A stretch of DNA of 64,000 nt. Origin: Piliocolobus tephrosceles. Its lineage: Eukaryota; Chordata; Mammalia; Primates; Cercopithecidae. The stretch is from assembly GCF_002776525.5 (NCBI RefSeq), contig NC_045436.1, positions 13,112,703 to 13,176,702 on the forward strand, read 5' to 3'. The translations under genes and the position numbers were made by a program. The notes under the pieces are model-generated. The model was not told the origin of the DNA and did no database searches. It saw only the letters and a list, made by a program, of their open reading frames with translations. This document shows, in pieces, positions 1 through 10,869 of this stretch (within the stretch, counting starts at the first letter, position 1; every line of letters starts with the position of its first letter).

Positions 1-828
1 AAAATTCTTTTCTTTAAGAACGTTGAATATTGGCCCCCACTCTCTTCTGGCTTGTAGAGTTTCTGCCGAGAGATCTGCTGTCAGTCTGATGGGCTTCCCT
101 TTGTGGGTAACCCGACCTTTCTCTCTGGCTGCCCTTAAGATTTTTTCCTTCATTTCAACTTTGGTGAATCTGGCAATTATGTGTCTTGGAGTTGCTCTTC
201 TGGAGGAGTATCTTTGTGGCGTTCTCTGTATTTCCTGAATTTGAATGTTGGCCTGCCCTGCTAGGTTGGGGAAGTTCTCCTGGATGATATCCTGTAGAGT
301 GTTTTCCAATTTGGTTCCATTTTCCCCCTCACTTTCAGGCACCCCAATCAGACGTAGATTTGGTCTTTTTACATAATCCCATACTTCTTGCAGGCTTTGT
401 TCATTTCTTTTTCTTCTTTTTTCTTTTGGTTTCTCTTCTCACTTCATTTCATTCATTTGATCCTCCATCGCTGATACTCTTTCTTCCAGTTGATCGAGTC
501 GGTTACTGAGGCTTGTGCATTTGTCACGTATTTCTCGTGTCATGGTTTTCATCTCTGTCATTTCGTTTATGACCTTCTCTGCATTAATTAGTCTAGCTGT
601 CAATTCTTCCACTCTTCTTTCAAGATTTTTAGTTTCTTTGCGCTGGGTACGTAATTCCTCCTTTAGCTCTGAGAGGTTTGATGGACTGAAGCCTTCTTCT
701 CTCATCTCATCAAAATCATTCTCTGACCAGCTTTGATCCATTGCTGGCGATGGGCTGTGCTCCTTTGCAGGAGGAGATGTGCTCTTATTTTTTGAATTTC
801 CAGCTTTTCTGCCCTGCTTTTTCCCCAT
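1..828 (-). pseudogene. L1 ORF1 (RNA-binding chaperone), partial, one nonsense mutation
   Basis: ORF1p is the trimeric RNA-binding protein that packages L1 RNA in the retrotransposition particle. The start ATG is at 828-826 (residues MGKKQGRK, the family start). Residues 1-129 include the basic/Ser-rich N terminus and the heptad coiled coil (ending LDQLEERVSAMEDQMNEMK). A TGA at 441-439 then stops the frame. Beyond the stop the same frame stays open to the window edge through the RRM-like region (KRPNLRLIGVPES) and part of the C-terminal domain (ETLQARREWGPIFN). The usual codon at the stop is an Arg CGA, so this looks like a single CpG-to-TpG change. The family protein is about 338 residues; about 275 codons are visible here. 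The copy cannot make full ORF1p as it stands. Confidence 0.9.
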
Positions 829-1842
829 CTTTGTGGTTTTATCTGTCTCTGGTCTTTGATGATGGTGACGTACTGATGGGGTTTTGATATAGGTGTCCTT
901 CCTGTTTGATAGTTTTCCTTCTGACAGTCAGGACCCTCAGCTATAGGTCTGTTGGAGATTGCTTGAGGTCCACTCCAGACCCTGTTTGCCTGGGTATCAG
1001 CAGCAGAGGTTGCAGAAGATAGAATATTGCTGAACAGCGAGTGCACCTGTCTGATTCTTGCTTTGGAAGCTTCCTCTCAGGGGTGTACTCCACCCTGTGA
1101 GGTGTGGGGTGTCAGACTGCCCCTAGTGGGGGATGTCTCCCAGTTAGGCTACTCAGGGGTCAGTGACCCACTTGAGCAGGCAGACTGCCCCTTCTCAGAT
1201 CTCAACCTCCGTGTTGGGAGATCCACTGCTCTCTTCAAAGCTGTCAGACAGAGACGTTCGCGTCTGGACAGGCCTCTGCTGCTTTAGCTGAGCCCTGTCC
1301 CCAGAGGCGGAGTCTACAGAGACAGGCAGGTTTCCTTGAGCTGCTGTGAGCTCCACCCAGTTCGAGCTTCCCAGCGGCTTTATTTACCTACTTAAGCCTC
1401 AGCGATGGCGGGCGCCCCTCCCCCAGCCTCACTGCTGCCTTGCCGTTAGATTGCCGCAGACTGCTGTGTTAGCAAGGAGGGAGGCTCCGTGGGCGTGGGA
1501 CCCTCCCGGCCAGGTGTGGGATATAATCTCCGGTGTGCCGGTGTTACAGCGCAGTATTGGGGTGGGAGTTACCCGATTTTCCAGGTGTTGTGTGTCTCAG
1601 TTCCCCTGGCTAGGAAAACGGATTCCCTTCCCCCTCGCGCTTCCCAGGTGAGGCGATGCCTCGCCCTGCTTCAGCTCTCGCTGGTCGGGCTGCAGCAGCT
1701 GACCAGCACCGATTGTCTGGCACTCCCGAGTGAGATGACCCCAGTACCTCAGTTGAAAATGCAGAAATCACCGGTCTTCTGTGTCGCTCGCGCTGGGAGA
1801 TGGAGACTGAAGCTGTTCCTATTCGGCCATCTTGCTCCGCCC
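829..1842 (-). promoter_or_regulatory. L1 5'UTR / internal promoter
   Basis: About 1 kb between the 5' end and the ORF1 ATG, with the typical primate L1 5'UTR content. A YY1-type site (CAAGATGGCCG on the minus strand) lies at 1824-1834, right at the element start; in L1 this site is known to position transcription initiation. The region is fairly rich in CpG, as expected of a young L1 promoter. Whether it is active cannot be judged from sequence. Confidence 0.8.
1405..1449 (+). pseudogene. L1 ORF0 remnant (antisense ORF), stopped after 14 codons
   Basis: Primate L1 5'UTRs carry an antisense ORF0 that begins MAGAPPPAS. The same start is present here at 1405 (M A G A P P P A S L L P C R), but TAG at 1447-1449 ends it after 14 codons. 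As I recall the human element, it stays open for about 71 codons. The second L1 in this window stops at the same codon (11285-11329). Confidence 0.6.
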
Positions 1843-2164
1843 TGATAGATGTACTTTTAAATCAAACTGGAACTGAAATGTTTTACACAATATATCCTTT
1901 ATTCTATTCCGTGTTTTCATCTTTAAGGCCTATATTTTCTGGTATTAATAGCTCCACTCTTAATTTAGTTTGCAATTGCCTCTTTATTTTCAGTCTCCCT
2001 TGATTCATTTGTTTTAAGCTTGTTTCTCGAAAATCGCAAATATGTTTTTGAATTCTAATGTAAGAATTCGATTTGTTCATATTTAATGTCCCATATAATT
2101 GATTTATTTTATACACAATCATTGTTTATTTATATTCTTGTTTCCTCTTTACTTATTATCCTTA
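1843..2164. other. No feature recognised
   Basis: AT-rich DNA between the L1 5' end and an old Alu. No repeat family or ORF recognised. Confidence 0.5.
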
Positions 2165-2456
2165 TTGTTGTTATTTTGAGACAGAGTTTCACTCTGCCAC
2201 CCGGGCTGGATTGCAGTAGCACAATCACAACTTCCTGCAACTTGGACCTCCTGGGCTCAAGCAATCCTCCCACCTCAGCCCTCTGAGTAGATGAGGCTAT
2301 AGTCTCGCACCACCACACCCAGTTAATGTTTTTTTGTGTGGAGATGGAGTTTTACTATGTTGTCCAGGCTGGTCTTGAACTCCTGGGCTCCAGCAATCCT
2401 CCCCCACTGGCCTGCCAAGTGCTGGGGTTACAGGCATGAGCCACTACACCCTGCTC
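2165..2456 (-). mobile_element. AluJ (old), antisense
   Basis: Full-length but diverged Alu read in reverse: GAGACAGAGTTTCACTCTG near 2177, middle linker near 2330, and the head ending in GCCACTACACCCTGCTC at 2456. High divergence and AluJ-like positions (TCAAGCAATCCTCCCACC) point to an old copy. Confidence 0.9.
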
Positions 2457-3363
2457 TTTCTTTATTTTTGTTGGTTTGATAAAGAAAACCCACTACAAAT
2501 GTCTACTCAATTTATTGATAATTTCACTTTCTATCTTCTCATGCAGAGTTTCAACTATAGTATGAAGATAAAAACCATTTTCTCTACTAAGACTCACAGT
2601 CCTCCTACCCACCTGAATTTGATGATGACTTTGCAATACATTGATTTCCATCATGTCTTTCTTGATGTCCCCATGGTAGCAGTAGACTTTCCCTGGTTCA
2701 CCTCACATTTCCTAGCCCTGTGTTTGCTAAGATACATAAAATTCTCCTTTATTTCCTGCATTTCATCTCCTAGCTCCCTTACACTCAGGCCAGGCCAGCA
2801 AACAGTCCTTAGCCAATAAAATGCAAGAAGTCATGTTGGGTTTTTCTAGACTGAGGGAGTGAAAAGTCTTTGTGGAATTCTGGAACCTCCATCTTCCTCT
2901 CCCAGAAAAATCAAGGATCAAGGAGAAGCACTTGTCTTAAGATGGTATAGCCACAACATTTAAGCAGCTTGAAATTTGAGTGGACTTATGGAGGTCGGCT
3001 GTTTGAGAGATTTGCCCAACATAAAGAGGATTTGTATGAGCAAGTGAGAAGTGAGCTTTTAGTGTAGAAAGCCACAGAAATCTGGGGGCTAGGAGTTACC
3101 AAAATACAGCTTATTCTATCCTTCCCTTTCAAAAGTCCTAGTTACCATTTGCATTATATATTCTCATCAATATCCATGTGACAATGTTAACTGTATTTCC
3201 TTTCTGCATTTATCTTCCCCTATCTTGAGCTCTTTATAATGGTCTATTTGGTGATTGGTTAATATCTTTTCTCAATTCTTTTTCTAATGGGGTAAATGCA
3301 TGATATGCATTCTAAACTCTCTTTTATATTTTATTTAGGCATATACTAGCTCAGCTTGATAGC
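2457..3363. other. Unassigned DNA
   Basis: No gene. The stretch around 2770-2960 has a faint MLT-like look (AGCCAATAAAATGCAAGAAG) but is too diverged to call. A 127-codon ORF at 2436-2819 starts inside the Alu and shows no family features. Confidence 0.4.
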
Positions 3364-3379
3364 TTGATCTATAATTCTT

Positions 3380-3670
3380 TTTTTTTTTTTTCCGGAGTCA
3401 TGCTGTGTCATCCAGGCTGGAGTGCCGTGATCTCAGCTCACTACTGCAACTTCTGCCTCCTGGGTTCAAGCGATTCTCCTTCCTAAGCCTCCTGAGTAGC
3501 TTGGATTACGGGTGCCCACCACCACACCTGGCTAATTTTTGTGTTTTTAGTAGAAACGGGGTTTCACCAAGTTGGCCAGGCTGGTCTCAAACTCCTGACC
3601 TCAGGTGATGTGCCTGCCTCGGCCTCCCAAAGTGCTGGGATTACAGGAGTGAGTCACCACCCTTTGGTTT
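3380..3670 (-). mobile_element. Alu (S-type), antisense, with target-site duplication
   Basis: Antisense Alu with a poly-T tail at 3380-3392 and the head ending near 3670. A 16-bp direct repeat, TTGATCTATAATTCTT (3364-3379) and TTGATCTATAATCCTT (3671-3686), one mismatch, flanks it, marking a normal L1-driven insertion. Confidence 0.93.
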
Positions 3671-3969
3671 TTGATCTATAATCCTTAAGTCGCAGTTATT
3701 TGTGTCATTCACTTATAGATATTATCCTACTGTCCTCTGTCCAACATTCTTGCAGAGACATATGTCAGGCCAGTTTCACATTTTCTACTTTAGTGTAACA
3801 GGTGAGTTTAATCTTGAAGCTTATTTGGTTTCCACTTGATATTTAGCATTGGAGACCTTTATGGAGAATATGTGTGCATGTTTTGTTATTGACCCAGGTT
3901 GGAATTCAGTGTGCCCTCTGAAATTTCAGGTTCAGGTTCTTCAACTCTAGAGATGTTCCTTCTATAATA

Positions 3970-4480
3970 TTTGTGGCAGACAGCTTCTAAGATGGTTGCC
4001 AATAATCTCCACCTCCTAGTATTCCCACTCCTGTGGAGTCCTCTCAAATATTATACCAAGATTGAAGTGTTGCAGCAGACAGTAGAAGAGATAGCAAGTC
4101 ACTCCCAAGATTCAGGTATGAGACGTTGGCTTCTATCTTGAGCATTCTTGCTCACTCACTTTCATTCTCTTTCTTAAATCACTTGCTCTGGGGACACCCC
4201 TGCTATGGGCTGTTTTGTTTAAAACAACCCATATGGTAAGTCTTTTCCTGGCAGCCACATGAGTTAGCTGAAAGCGGATGTGTTAGCAACAGTCAAGTTC
4301 AGAGATTTCAGTGTCAGCTGAGAGTTTGACTGCAATCCCACGTGAGACCCTGAGCCAGAAACACACCACTAACCCTCTCTGGGATTCCTGATCAAAACTA
4401 TGAGATAATATCAGTATAGTGTTTTATGCCACTTTGTTTGAGGATAATTTGTTACAGAGATAGATATTTAATGTAATATT
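3970..4480 (+). mobile_element. MLT1-type (ERVL-MaLR) LTR
   Basis: Sense MLT1-like LTR: begins TTGTGGCAGACAGCTTCTAA, passes ATCTCCACCTCCTAGTATTC, ACTGCAATCCCACGTGAGAC and AACTATGAGATAATA, and ends TTTGTTACAGAGATAGATAT. Diverged, no internal retroviral sequence. Subfamily not determined. Confidence 0.75.
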
Positions 4481-5228
4481 ATTCATATATTTATTCCCCT
4501 TTGGATCTTTGTTTTTTTTCTTCTAGAAGTTCTGTTAATCACCTGCTTGACTTCTTAAATATATCCTCCCAAAGGTATTTTTGTTCCCCTCATGATTTTC
4601 ATCCCATAATATTTTCATTCTGGACTTTAAAATATTTTTATACCTGATCTTCCAGTCAGGTTCAAGCTTCAAAGGTGATTGACCTCTCTTGCTATGTATC
4701 TACTGAACTGATTAATTGGAATATCATGATTTTAATTCCGATGGCTCATTATTAATAGTTAAGAAGTAGTCTGTTGTAGATCACCTGGGGGAGTTCTACT
4801 TTCCCTAGACACGAGACAAGGAAGACTCAACTGGGGTGTTCAGCTCCTTCTTTGGCTTTTGAGAGTCAGATCAATAATGTGAGACCAATGGAGATCTTCC
4901 TATGGATCTCCACAGATCTCGGAAATCAGATCCCAGGTCATTCTCAAGTTACCCTGCTTTTCAGTCTTTGTGCCCAAACTAAGATACTACTGTCTAGGGT
5001 CTTAAATAGCCAACAGGTAAGAGTCCCCTCACCCCTTCTCTATGTCGGAGCCCCAGAAGAACCCAAGCCTGCACTTTCTCTATTTCATGTAGAGCACAAT
5101 GCTTTTTAGCCCAGTAGACGCAAAAAGCTTGGAGTTGGAAATGGGCAGAAAAGAAGTCACTGTAGATTATCATTTGCATAGTCAAATTTCAGAGAAAAAA
5201 CGTATTTTACTATTGAATCTTCAGTCTT
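4481..5228. other. Unassigned DNA
   Basis: No repeat or gene recognised. An 85-codon ORF at 4852-5109 has no recognisable features and is probably chance. Confidence 0.4.
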
Positions 5229-5238
5229 AGAAAGTTAT

Positions 5239-5533
5239 GGCCAGGCACGATGGCTCATGCCTGTAATCCCAGCACTTTGGGAGACCGAGGTGGGCAGATC
5301 ACGAGGTCAGAGATTGAGACCATCCTGGCCAACATGGTGAAACCCCGTGTCTACTAAAAATACAAAAAATTAGCCAGGCGTGGTGGCAGGCACCTGTAGT
5401 CCCAGCTGCTCGGGAGGCTGAGGCAAGAGAATGGCACGAATTCGGGAAGTAGAGCTGGCAGTGAGCTGAGATTGTGCCACTGCGCTCCAGCCTGGGCGAC
5501 AGAGTGAGGCTCCATCTCAAAAAAACAAAAAAT
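5239..5533 (+). mobile_element. Alu (S-type), sense
   Basis: Complete Alu from GGCCAGGCACGATGGCTCA to its A-rich tail. Flanked by the perfect 10-bp repeat AGAAAGTTAT (5229-5238 and 5534-5543). The B box region is preserved. Confidence 0.95.
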
Positions 5534-5543
5534 AGAAAGTTAT

Positions 5544-7895
5544 AATATATGTAAAATACTGTTCAATAAAAGACACTAGTGTATTGGGATCATACAGTCA
5601 CTTCCCGGAAATAAAACAGGCTATTTCCTGCCAAAAGTAACTGAGTTAAGGAGACTGGAATCAGAATTTTAATGGTTTTTCAAAACCTGTAATATATGTG
5701 GGGTAAATATATTCTTGCATTTTAAATGATATGGAATCATACTCAATCTGGGAACTTTTCATCACAATAAGATCTTTTAGCTGTTTTAAAAAATTAAGTG
5801 CTACAGTACATTAGGCATAACATCAGATATTTACAAAAATTTTCTTCAATTCTTCAAAATCCTAACATTTCAGTTATAATTGTTCCCATTTAGAGATTTG
5901 GAGAATGAGAAGCTATTGGTTAAATATATGTGTTCTAAATACAAAATAACAGGTTATTTAACTTTCTCAGTCCTGGTTTTTTCATACTTAGATGAAGTTG
6001 AGAATCATGTCTATTTCTAGGATTGTGGTAAAATTTCAAAGTGGGGGCTCAGGAAATCAAAGTTGCCCTGATTGTTAAAGAGAAGTATTATTTTGAAGCA
6101 GAGAATAGACATGAATTGATTTTTAGTCATGACGTGAGCGTGCTGGGGAGCATAGGGTGAGGGGTATGGTTTGCGTTAAGGCAGTATGTCCAGTGTCCTT
6201 TGGAACGCTCTTCAAAAGCTTGAGAGAAATAAGAGGAGGCTTCTAATGCCTCAGAAATAAGGTCTACATTGCTATATTCACATGCATATTTTAGCCACCC
6301 TGAGTATAAAAGTCCTCCAAAATCAAGATGATGAAGCAGTGTTTTGCTCCAAAGCACCCTTTTTCTTCTAATCACTTAAAATCCAGCTCAAGAATCTGCC
6401 AAATCCTGAATAATTATGTGAGAGATCTAATCTTTCTCCCATGTTGTTATAAATCACAGAAAACAATGTTCAGTTTCAGGCCCACAGAGTTTCAAGTGCA
6501 AAGTACACAAAGAGCATTTCAACAGTCACATACCAGCAAATAAAAGTATGACCATAACGGTACTCAAACGTGTCAATAAAGGAAATAAACCAGGATGTCT
6601 GTAGACACAGAGGTCTTACAAATCGGGAGCTCTCACAGGTGACTGCTTGGCCCACTTCTAAAGCCACCCCAGCTGAAACAAAGGTGCCAGACCCCTTGCT
6701 GCTACAGAACTCCTTTCATCTGCCACTGGGCAAACATAATAATAATAACAGTAATAATGATAGTAATAAGAAATAAGTTGCCTCTAGCTACAAATATCTC
6801 AACTATTTCTCTTTGAGAGAGGCAGTCATACCTTTATAAGGGTGACAAGGTGATCGATTGGTCTTTGTGGGGAAGTTGGAAAACTTCCAGACAGCTAAGT
6901 GCTCACATATTAAATTCAGTGGCAGGGGACAGTTGAGGAAGGCAGAATTATTTCTCCATGAAAGAACATAGATGACACTAATATGTCATTTTGAAGGTGC
7001 TGACGTCTAAGTAAATCCAAGCTGCTACAGGTCAGAAGTCATGAGAAAATCCCAAATTATTCATCTCAGCTGTGACAGTCCAAAATGACACCCAGAAAAG
7101 TGTGAGGCCAATGTTCGAGGAGAGGAAAATTTTTATCTGAAGGCTTAGAATCAGCTCGTGCTTTTGGAAATTCTTGGCCTCGCCATTTCCGATATTTTCC
7201 ACTCTGCCCTTTTTTCCTCAGCCCTACTTATCAATAATATTCCAGTGTCATATTTTTTACTATTTATTTTCAATATAGAGTTATTTTAAGAGTGATTTTT
7301 GAGTCCATAAAAAGAGAATGCCTTTACATTTGCAATGAAAAACAGTAAGTCAAGTAAATAATTATTGTGTCTTCATGATTGAGTCTTCTCTCTACTGAAA
7401 ACTCTTAACATATTTTCTACAGGCAGAAATTGAGAAGTGACTATGTAGTACACTATTCAGACCTTCTTTAAATGTTGTCACTCAAAAATGTAAAGCTAAA
7501 ACAATTCAACTAATTAATGTCCCTAAAACATCTGCTTCTGTGGGACATTTCCTCCAGGCTTCTTGAGGAGTTATTTAAATAGGCTCACCAAAGAGTTCAC
7601 TGTCTGGAGAATCATTCAGGCAGAAAAGAGGGAAGTGATTCAGGTATTAAAAAAATGTTTCCTTTTCCTTAATGCCTGTTAGATTTTTGTTAAATTTTGT
7701 GTTCCAAATTCTTTTAGACCCTCTCAGCTCTCAAATGTTCATGACAGTACAAATCTTTTCCTTAACCATTGACTCACAAGGGCAGTGATTCAAGGTTTTT
7801 ACATGTTTGGAGGGGAAGGGTGGTGGTGTCTGTGTGTGTGTCTATTCTTAGTCGATTTAGTAGTAAAGATAAGTTGAAAAGTTGATTTCATAGAA
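5544..7895. other. Unassigned AT-rich DNA
   Basis: About 2.3 kb without a recognisable gene or clear repeat. It holds a short AAT-rich stretch at 6738-6775 and a short TG run at 7830-7842. Weak MIR-like bases occur near 5835-5935 but are not convincing. ORFs at 6127-6375 and 6328-6543 overlap on opposite strands and look like chance. Confidence 0.4.
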
Positions 7896-8135
7896 ACTAT
7901 TGAGTACTTGCTCTATCTTATATTGCTTTATGTGCTTTATATATAGATATTTAATTTGGTCTCCATTGCACTGGGTGAGGAAGGTAACATGATCTCCATT
8001 TTAGAAATGTGGAAAGTGAGGCACTAAAAGGTTGAATAAATTTTCCTAAATTAGGAACTAATCAGTGATATAGCTGGGAATGGAACCCAGAGCAGTTGGC
8101 TCCAGAGTTCACTCTTTTCACTACCTGGTTGTTGA
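7896..8135 (-). mobile_element. MIR SINE, antisense
   Basis: Antisense MIR: ATTGAGTACTTGCTC, then CTCCATTTTAGAAATGTGG, GGAATGGAACCCAGAG and CACTACCTGG in the expected order. Ancient, roughly 30% diverged by eye. Confidence 0.75.
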
Positions 8136-8353
8136 GCCTTAAAACATTTACACTGTATTCTTTTGGACTCCTTCAATGAGACACGATTGCTAATTCAGGA
8201 GCTGTCTCCACATTACACTGGTTTCCTGATTTATTATACAGATGGGGGTGAATGCTTGTTCATCATGAACACTGAATCGGCTTGGTTCCTTTAACCTAAA
8301 AAGGGTTGTCTTTATCCTGAAAAGAGAAGATTTATTTTAAGACAAAAATTTTC

Positions 8354-8708
8354 TTTTTTTTTTTTTNNNNNNNNNNNNNNNNNNNNNNNNNNNNNNNNNN
8401 NNNNNNNNNNNNNNNNNNNNNNNNNNNNNNNNNNNNNNNNNNNNNNNNNNNNNNNNNNNNNNNNNNCTCAGCTCACTGCAAGCTCCGCCTCCCGGGTTCA
8501 CGCCATTCTCCTGCCTCAGCCTCCGGAGTAGCTGGGACTACAGGCGCCCGCCACCTCGCCCGGCTAGTTTTTTTTTTTTTTGTATTTTTAGTAGAGACGG
8601 GGTTTCACCGTGTTAGCCAGGATGGTCTTGATCTCCTGACCTCATGATCCGCCCGTCTCGGCCTCCCAAAGTGCTGGGATTACAGGCTTGAGCCACCGCG
8701 CCCGGACC
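8354..8708 (-). mobile_element. Young AluY of Old World monkey type, antisense, holding an assembly gap
   Basis: Antisense AluY with poly-T, a 100-N gap, then CTCAGCTCACTGCAAGCTCC through GAGCCACCGCGCCCGG. Perfect 15-bp target-site duplication AAGACAAAAATTTTC at 8339-8353 and 8709-8723. Low divergence and the changes CCACCTCGCCCGGCTAG and GGCTTGAGCCACC are shared with the Alus at 29733 and 38566. Confidence 0.92.
8367..8466. other. Assembly gap, 100 N
   Basis: Exactly 100 N inside an antisense Alu. From the Alu on each side only about 50 bases of Alu should be missing, so the length is a placeholder. Confidence 0.95.
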
Positions 8709-8758
8709 AAGACAAAAATTTTCAAACAGAAAAAGAATTGAAACTTAGCACATATTAT

Positions 8759-9080
8759 TATTATTTGTAGTAGTAGTATTTTGTTTTATTTATTTATTTT
8801 GAGATAGAGTCTTGTTCTGTCACCCAGGCTGGAGTGCAGTGGCACGATCTTGGCTCACTGCAAGCTCCACTTCCTGGGTTCAAGCCATTCTCCTGCCTCA
8901 GCCTCCTGAGTAGCTGGGATTACAGGCACCCGCCACCACGCCCAGCTAATTTTTTCTATTTTTAGTGGAGACGGGGTTTCACCGTGTTAACCAGGATGGT
9001 CTCGATCTCCTGACCTCATGATCCGTCCATCTCGGCCTCCCCAAGTGCTGGGATTACAGGCGTGAGCCACCACGCCCGGC
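8759..9080 (-). mobile_element. Alu (Y/S-type), antisense
   Basis: Core at about 8797-9080 with an unusual tail on the left made of TAT/TAG/TTTA repeats (8759-8797). A perfect 20-bp target-site duplication, TGAAACTTAGCACATATTAT, lies at 8739-8758 and 9081-9100. Confidence 0.94.
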
Positions 9081-9117
9081 TGAAACTTAGCACATATTAT
9101 AAACACCTAAATAAAAA

Positions 9118-9545
9118 AGGAGGAAGATGGTGTGACAAGTGGCACGGCAGTTGCCCCGTCACAAGTCCTATCTACTTGAATCTGTGTGGGCTGTGACTGA
9201 TGGAGCCCAGTGGGGTCACGAGGCTCTCCAAACACCCTTTCAGGAGGATCCCTTGGTAACTCTGCTTCCATGCTATGAGGCCTCAGCAACACAGAAGAGC
9301 CCCATGCAGATGCTCTGGTGCACAGTCTCTGCTGAGCACGGCCTTGGATTCATCCCAGCCCAGGTGCCAGACATATGGGTGAGGAAGCTTCCACGTGATT
9401 CCAAGTCACTGCCATTCCAATGAAGTCCAGCAGAGGCCCCAGATATCACGGAGCAGAGACAAGACATCTCACTGAATCCTGTCTGGATTCCTGAACCACA
9501 AGATCTTCGAGGAAAATAGCATGATTATAATTATTTGAACAAGGT
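9118..9545 (+). mobile_element. MLT1-type LTR, 3' portion
   Basis: Matches the 3' half of MLT1-like LTRs in sense: CCAGACATATGGGTGAGGAAG, CAGAGGCCCCAGATATCA, GAGCAGAGACAAG, GTCTGGATTCCTGAACCACA, then an AT-rich end. ORFs on both strands here (9107-9292, 9139-9423, 9273-9467) are incidental. Confidence 0.65.
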
Positions 9546-9679
9546 CTGAGGTGCTTTATTTATGCAGTCGTGGTAAATGAAATTGAATTGGGGATCTAGA
9601 AATGAAGTACCACCAAAACAGAACCTAAAACAGGTGGAATTTGTTTTTAGGATTATGTGTCAGGCAGATGTCCAAAAAG

Positions 9680-10420
9680 CCTTGTAGTAGGCTAAAAAGT
9701 TTCTCTTCAAAAGATGTCCACATCATCACCCAGGAAACTGTGAATGTTATCTTTTTTAAGGTTCTTTCCAACTGTGTTCAACGTATTTTGTGGTGGGGAG
9801 ATTTTCCTGGATTATCCAGGTGGGCCTTAAATGTGATCACAAATGTCCTTATAAGGTAAAGGCAGAGGGAGATTTGACCACACCCAGAGAGAAGACAAAG
9901 TAAAAACAGAGGCAGAGATTGGAGTAATTCAGCTACCAGAGGCTGAGAGAGGCGAGGAACAGATTTTGCCCTAGAATTTTTCAGAGGGATTGGGAGGCTG
10001 AGGCAGGTGGATCACTTGAGGTCAGGAGTTCAACACCAGCCTGGCCAACATGGTAAAACCCCGTCTCTACTAAAAATACATAAAACTAGCCGGATGTGGT
10101 GGTGGGCACCTGTAATCCCAGCTACTTGGGAGGCTGAGGCGGTAGAATCACTTGAACCCAGGAGGCGGAGCTTGCAGTGAGCCGAGATGGCACCACTGCT
10201 CTCCACCCTGGGCAACAGAGCAAGACTCCATCTCCAAAAAAAAAAAGAATTTTCAGAGGGAGTATGACCCTGCCAATAACTTGACTTTCCCCAATGAAAC
10301 TGATTTTTAACATGTCCTCCAGAACTGTTACAGAATAAATTTCTGTTGGTTTAAACTACCCAGCTTGTGGTACTTTACTGTAGCTTCCACAGAAAAGTAA
10401 CACAGCCCTCAAAAAGGGAG
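9680..10420 (+). mobile_element. MLT1-type LTR, interrupted by an Alu
   Basis: Sense MaLR/MLT1-like LTR: GGGGAGATTTTCCTGGATTATCC, AGGTGGGCCTTAAATG, TCCTTATAAGG, then after the Alu TCCAGAACTGTTACAGAATAA and the end AGTAACACAG. The 17-bp sequence around 9973-9989 is repeated at 10246-10261, so the Alu inserted into an existing LTR. Confidence 0.78.
9990..10245 (+). mobile_element. 5'-truncated Alu nested in MLT1
   Basis: The Alu begins at TTGGGAGGCTGAGGCAGGTGG, missing about the first 40 bases and the A box, and ends in an A-tail. The repeat AGAATTTTTCAGAGGGA (9973-9989) / AGAATTTTCAGAGGGA (10246-10261) is its target-site duplication, so the truncation happened at insertion. Confidence 0.9.
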
Positions 10421-10734
10421 TCAGTGAAAGAGACTGAGGAGATTGTTATTGGCAGCTAGAGGAAGGAAACTTATATATACAGTAGTAGAAAGCTTGTCAA
10501 CACAGTTACCACCAGTAACACGGAAAATAAGAAATATGTTAATGAATGTAATCAAGGTAAGGAGGTTTTTGGAAGAGGAACTGGAGGTGCATGTGGCTTC
10601 TTCTAGCCAGCTATAGTAGAATGTGAGAGCAGAGAGAGATTAACGAAAAAGTAAACTCTTCCTTTTCAAGAACAAGTATCAAGAGTTTAGGAAAGTCTTT
10701 CCTGATAAAAAAGACGTATCAATTAAAGAGTCGG
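10421..10734. other. Unassigned DNA
   Basis: Short stretch between an LTR and an Alu. No gene or repeat recognised. Confidence 0.4.
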
Positions 10735-10869
10735 GGCTGGGCACAGTGGCTCACGCTTGTAATCCCAACACTTTGGGAGGCCGAGGCAGGTGGATTGTGA
10801 GGTCAGGAGATCGAGACCATCCTGGCTAACGTGGTGAAACCCCGTCTCTACTAAAAAAATACAAAAAGA
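10735..10869 (+). mobile_element. Alu, left part (split by L1)
   Basis: Left monomer from GGCTGGGCACAGTGGCTCAC to the middle A-rich linker (TACAAAAAGA), where an L1 has inserted. The right part resumes at 14500. Confidence 0.93.

Larger units (their letters stand above)
1..1842 (-). mobile_element. L1 (LINE-1, L1PA-type), 5' part, cut by window edge
   Basis: Read on the minus strand this is the start of a primate L1: a 5' end with the usual AAGATGGCCGAATAGG-type motif (1820-1834), about 1 kb of 5'UTR, then ORF1 starting at 828 and running to position 1. The 3' end, ORF2 and poly(A) lie left of the window, so target-site duplications cannot be checked. The 5' end is complete, so it was inserted full length. 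Low divergence (one nonsense change in all visible ORF1) points to a fairly young copy. Confidence 0.93.

Noticed and set aside
5835..5935. Possible MIR fragment
   Set aside because: Only a few scattered MIR-like words; not enough to support a call.
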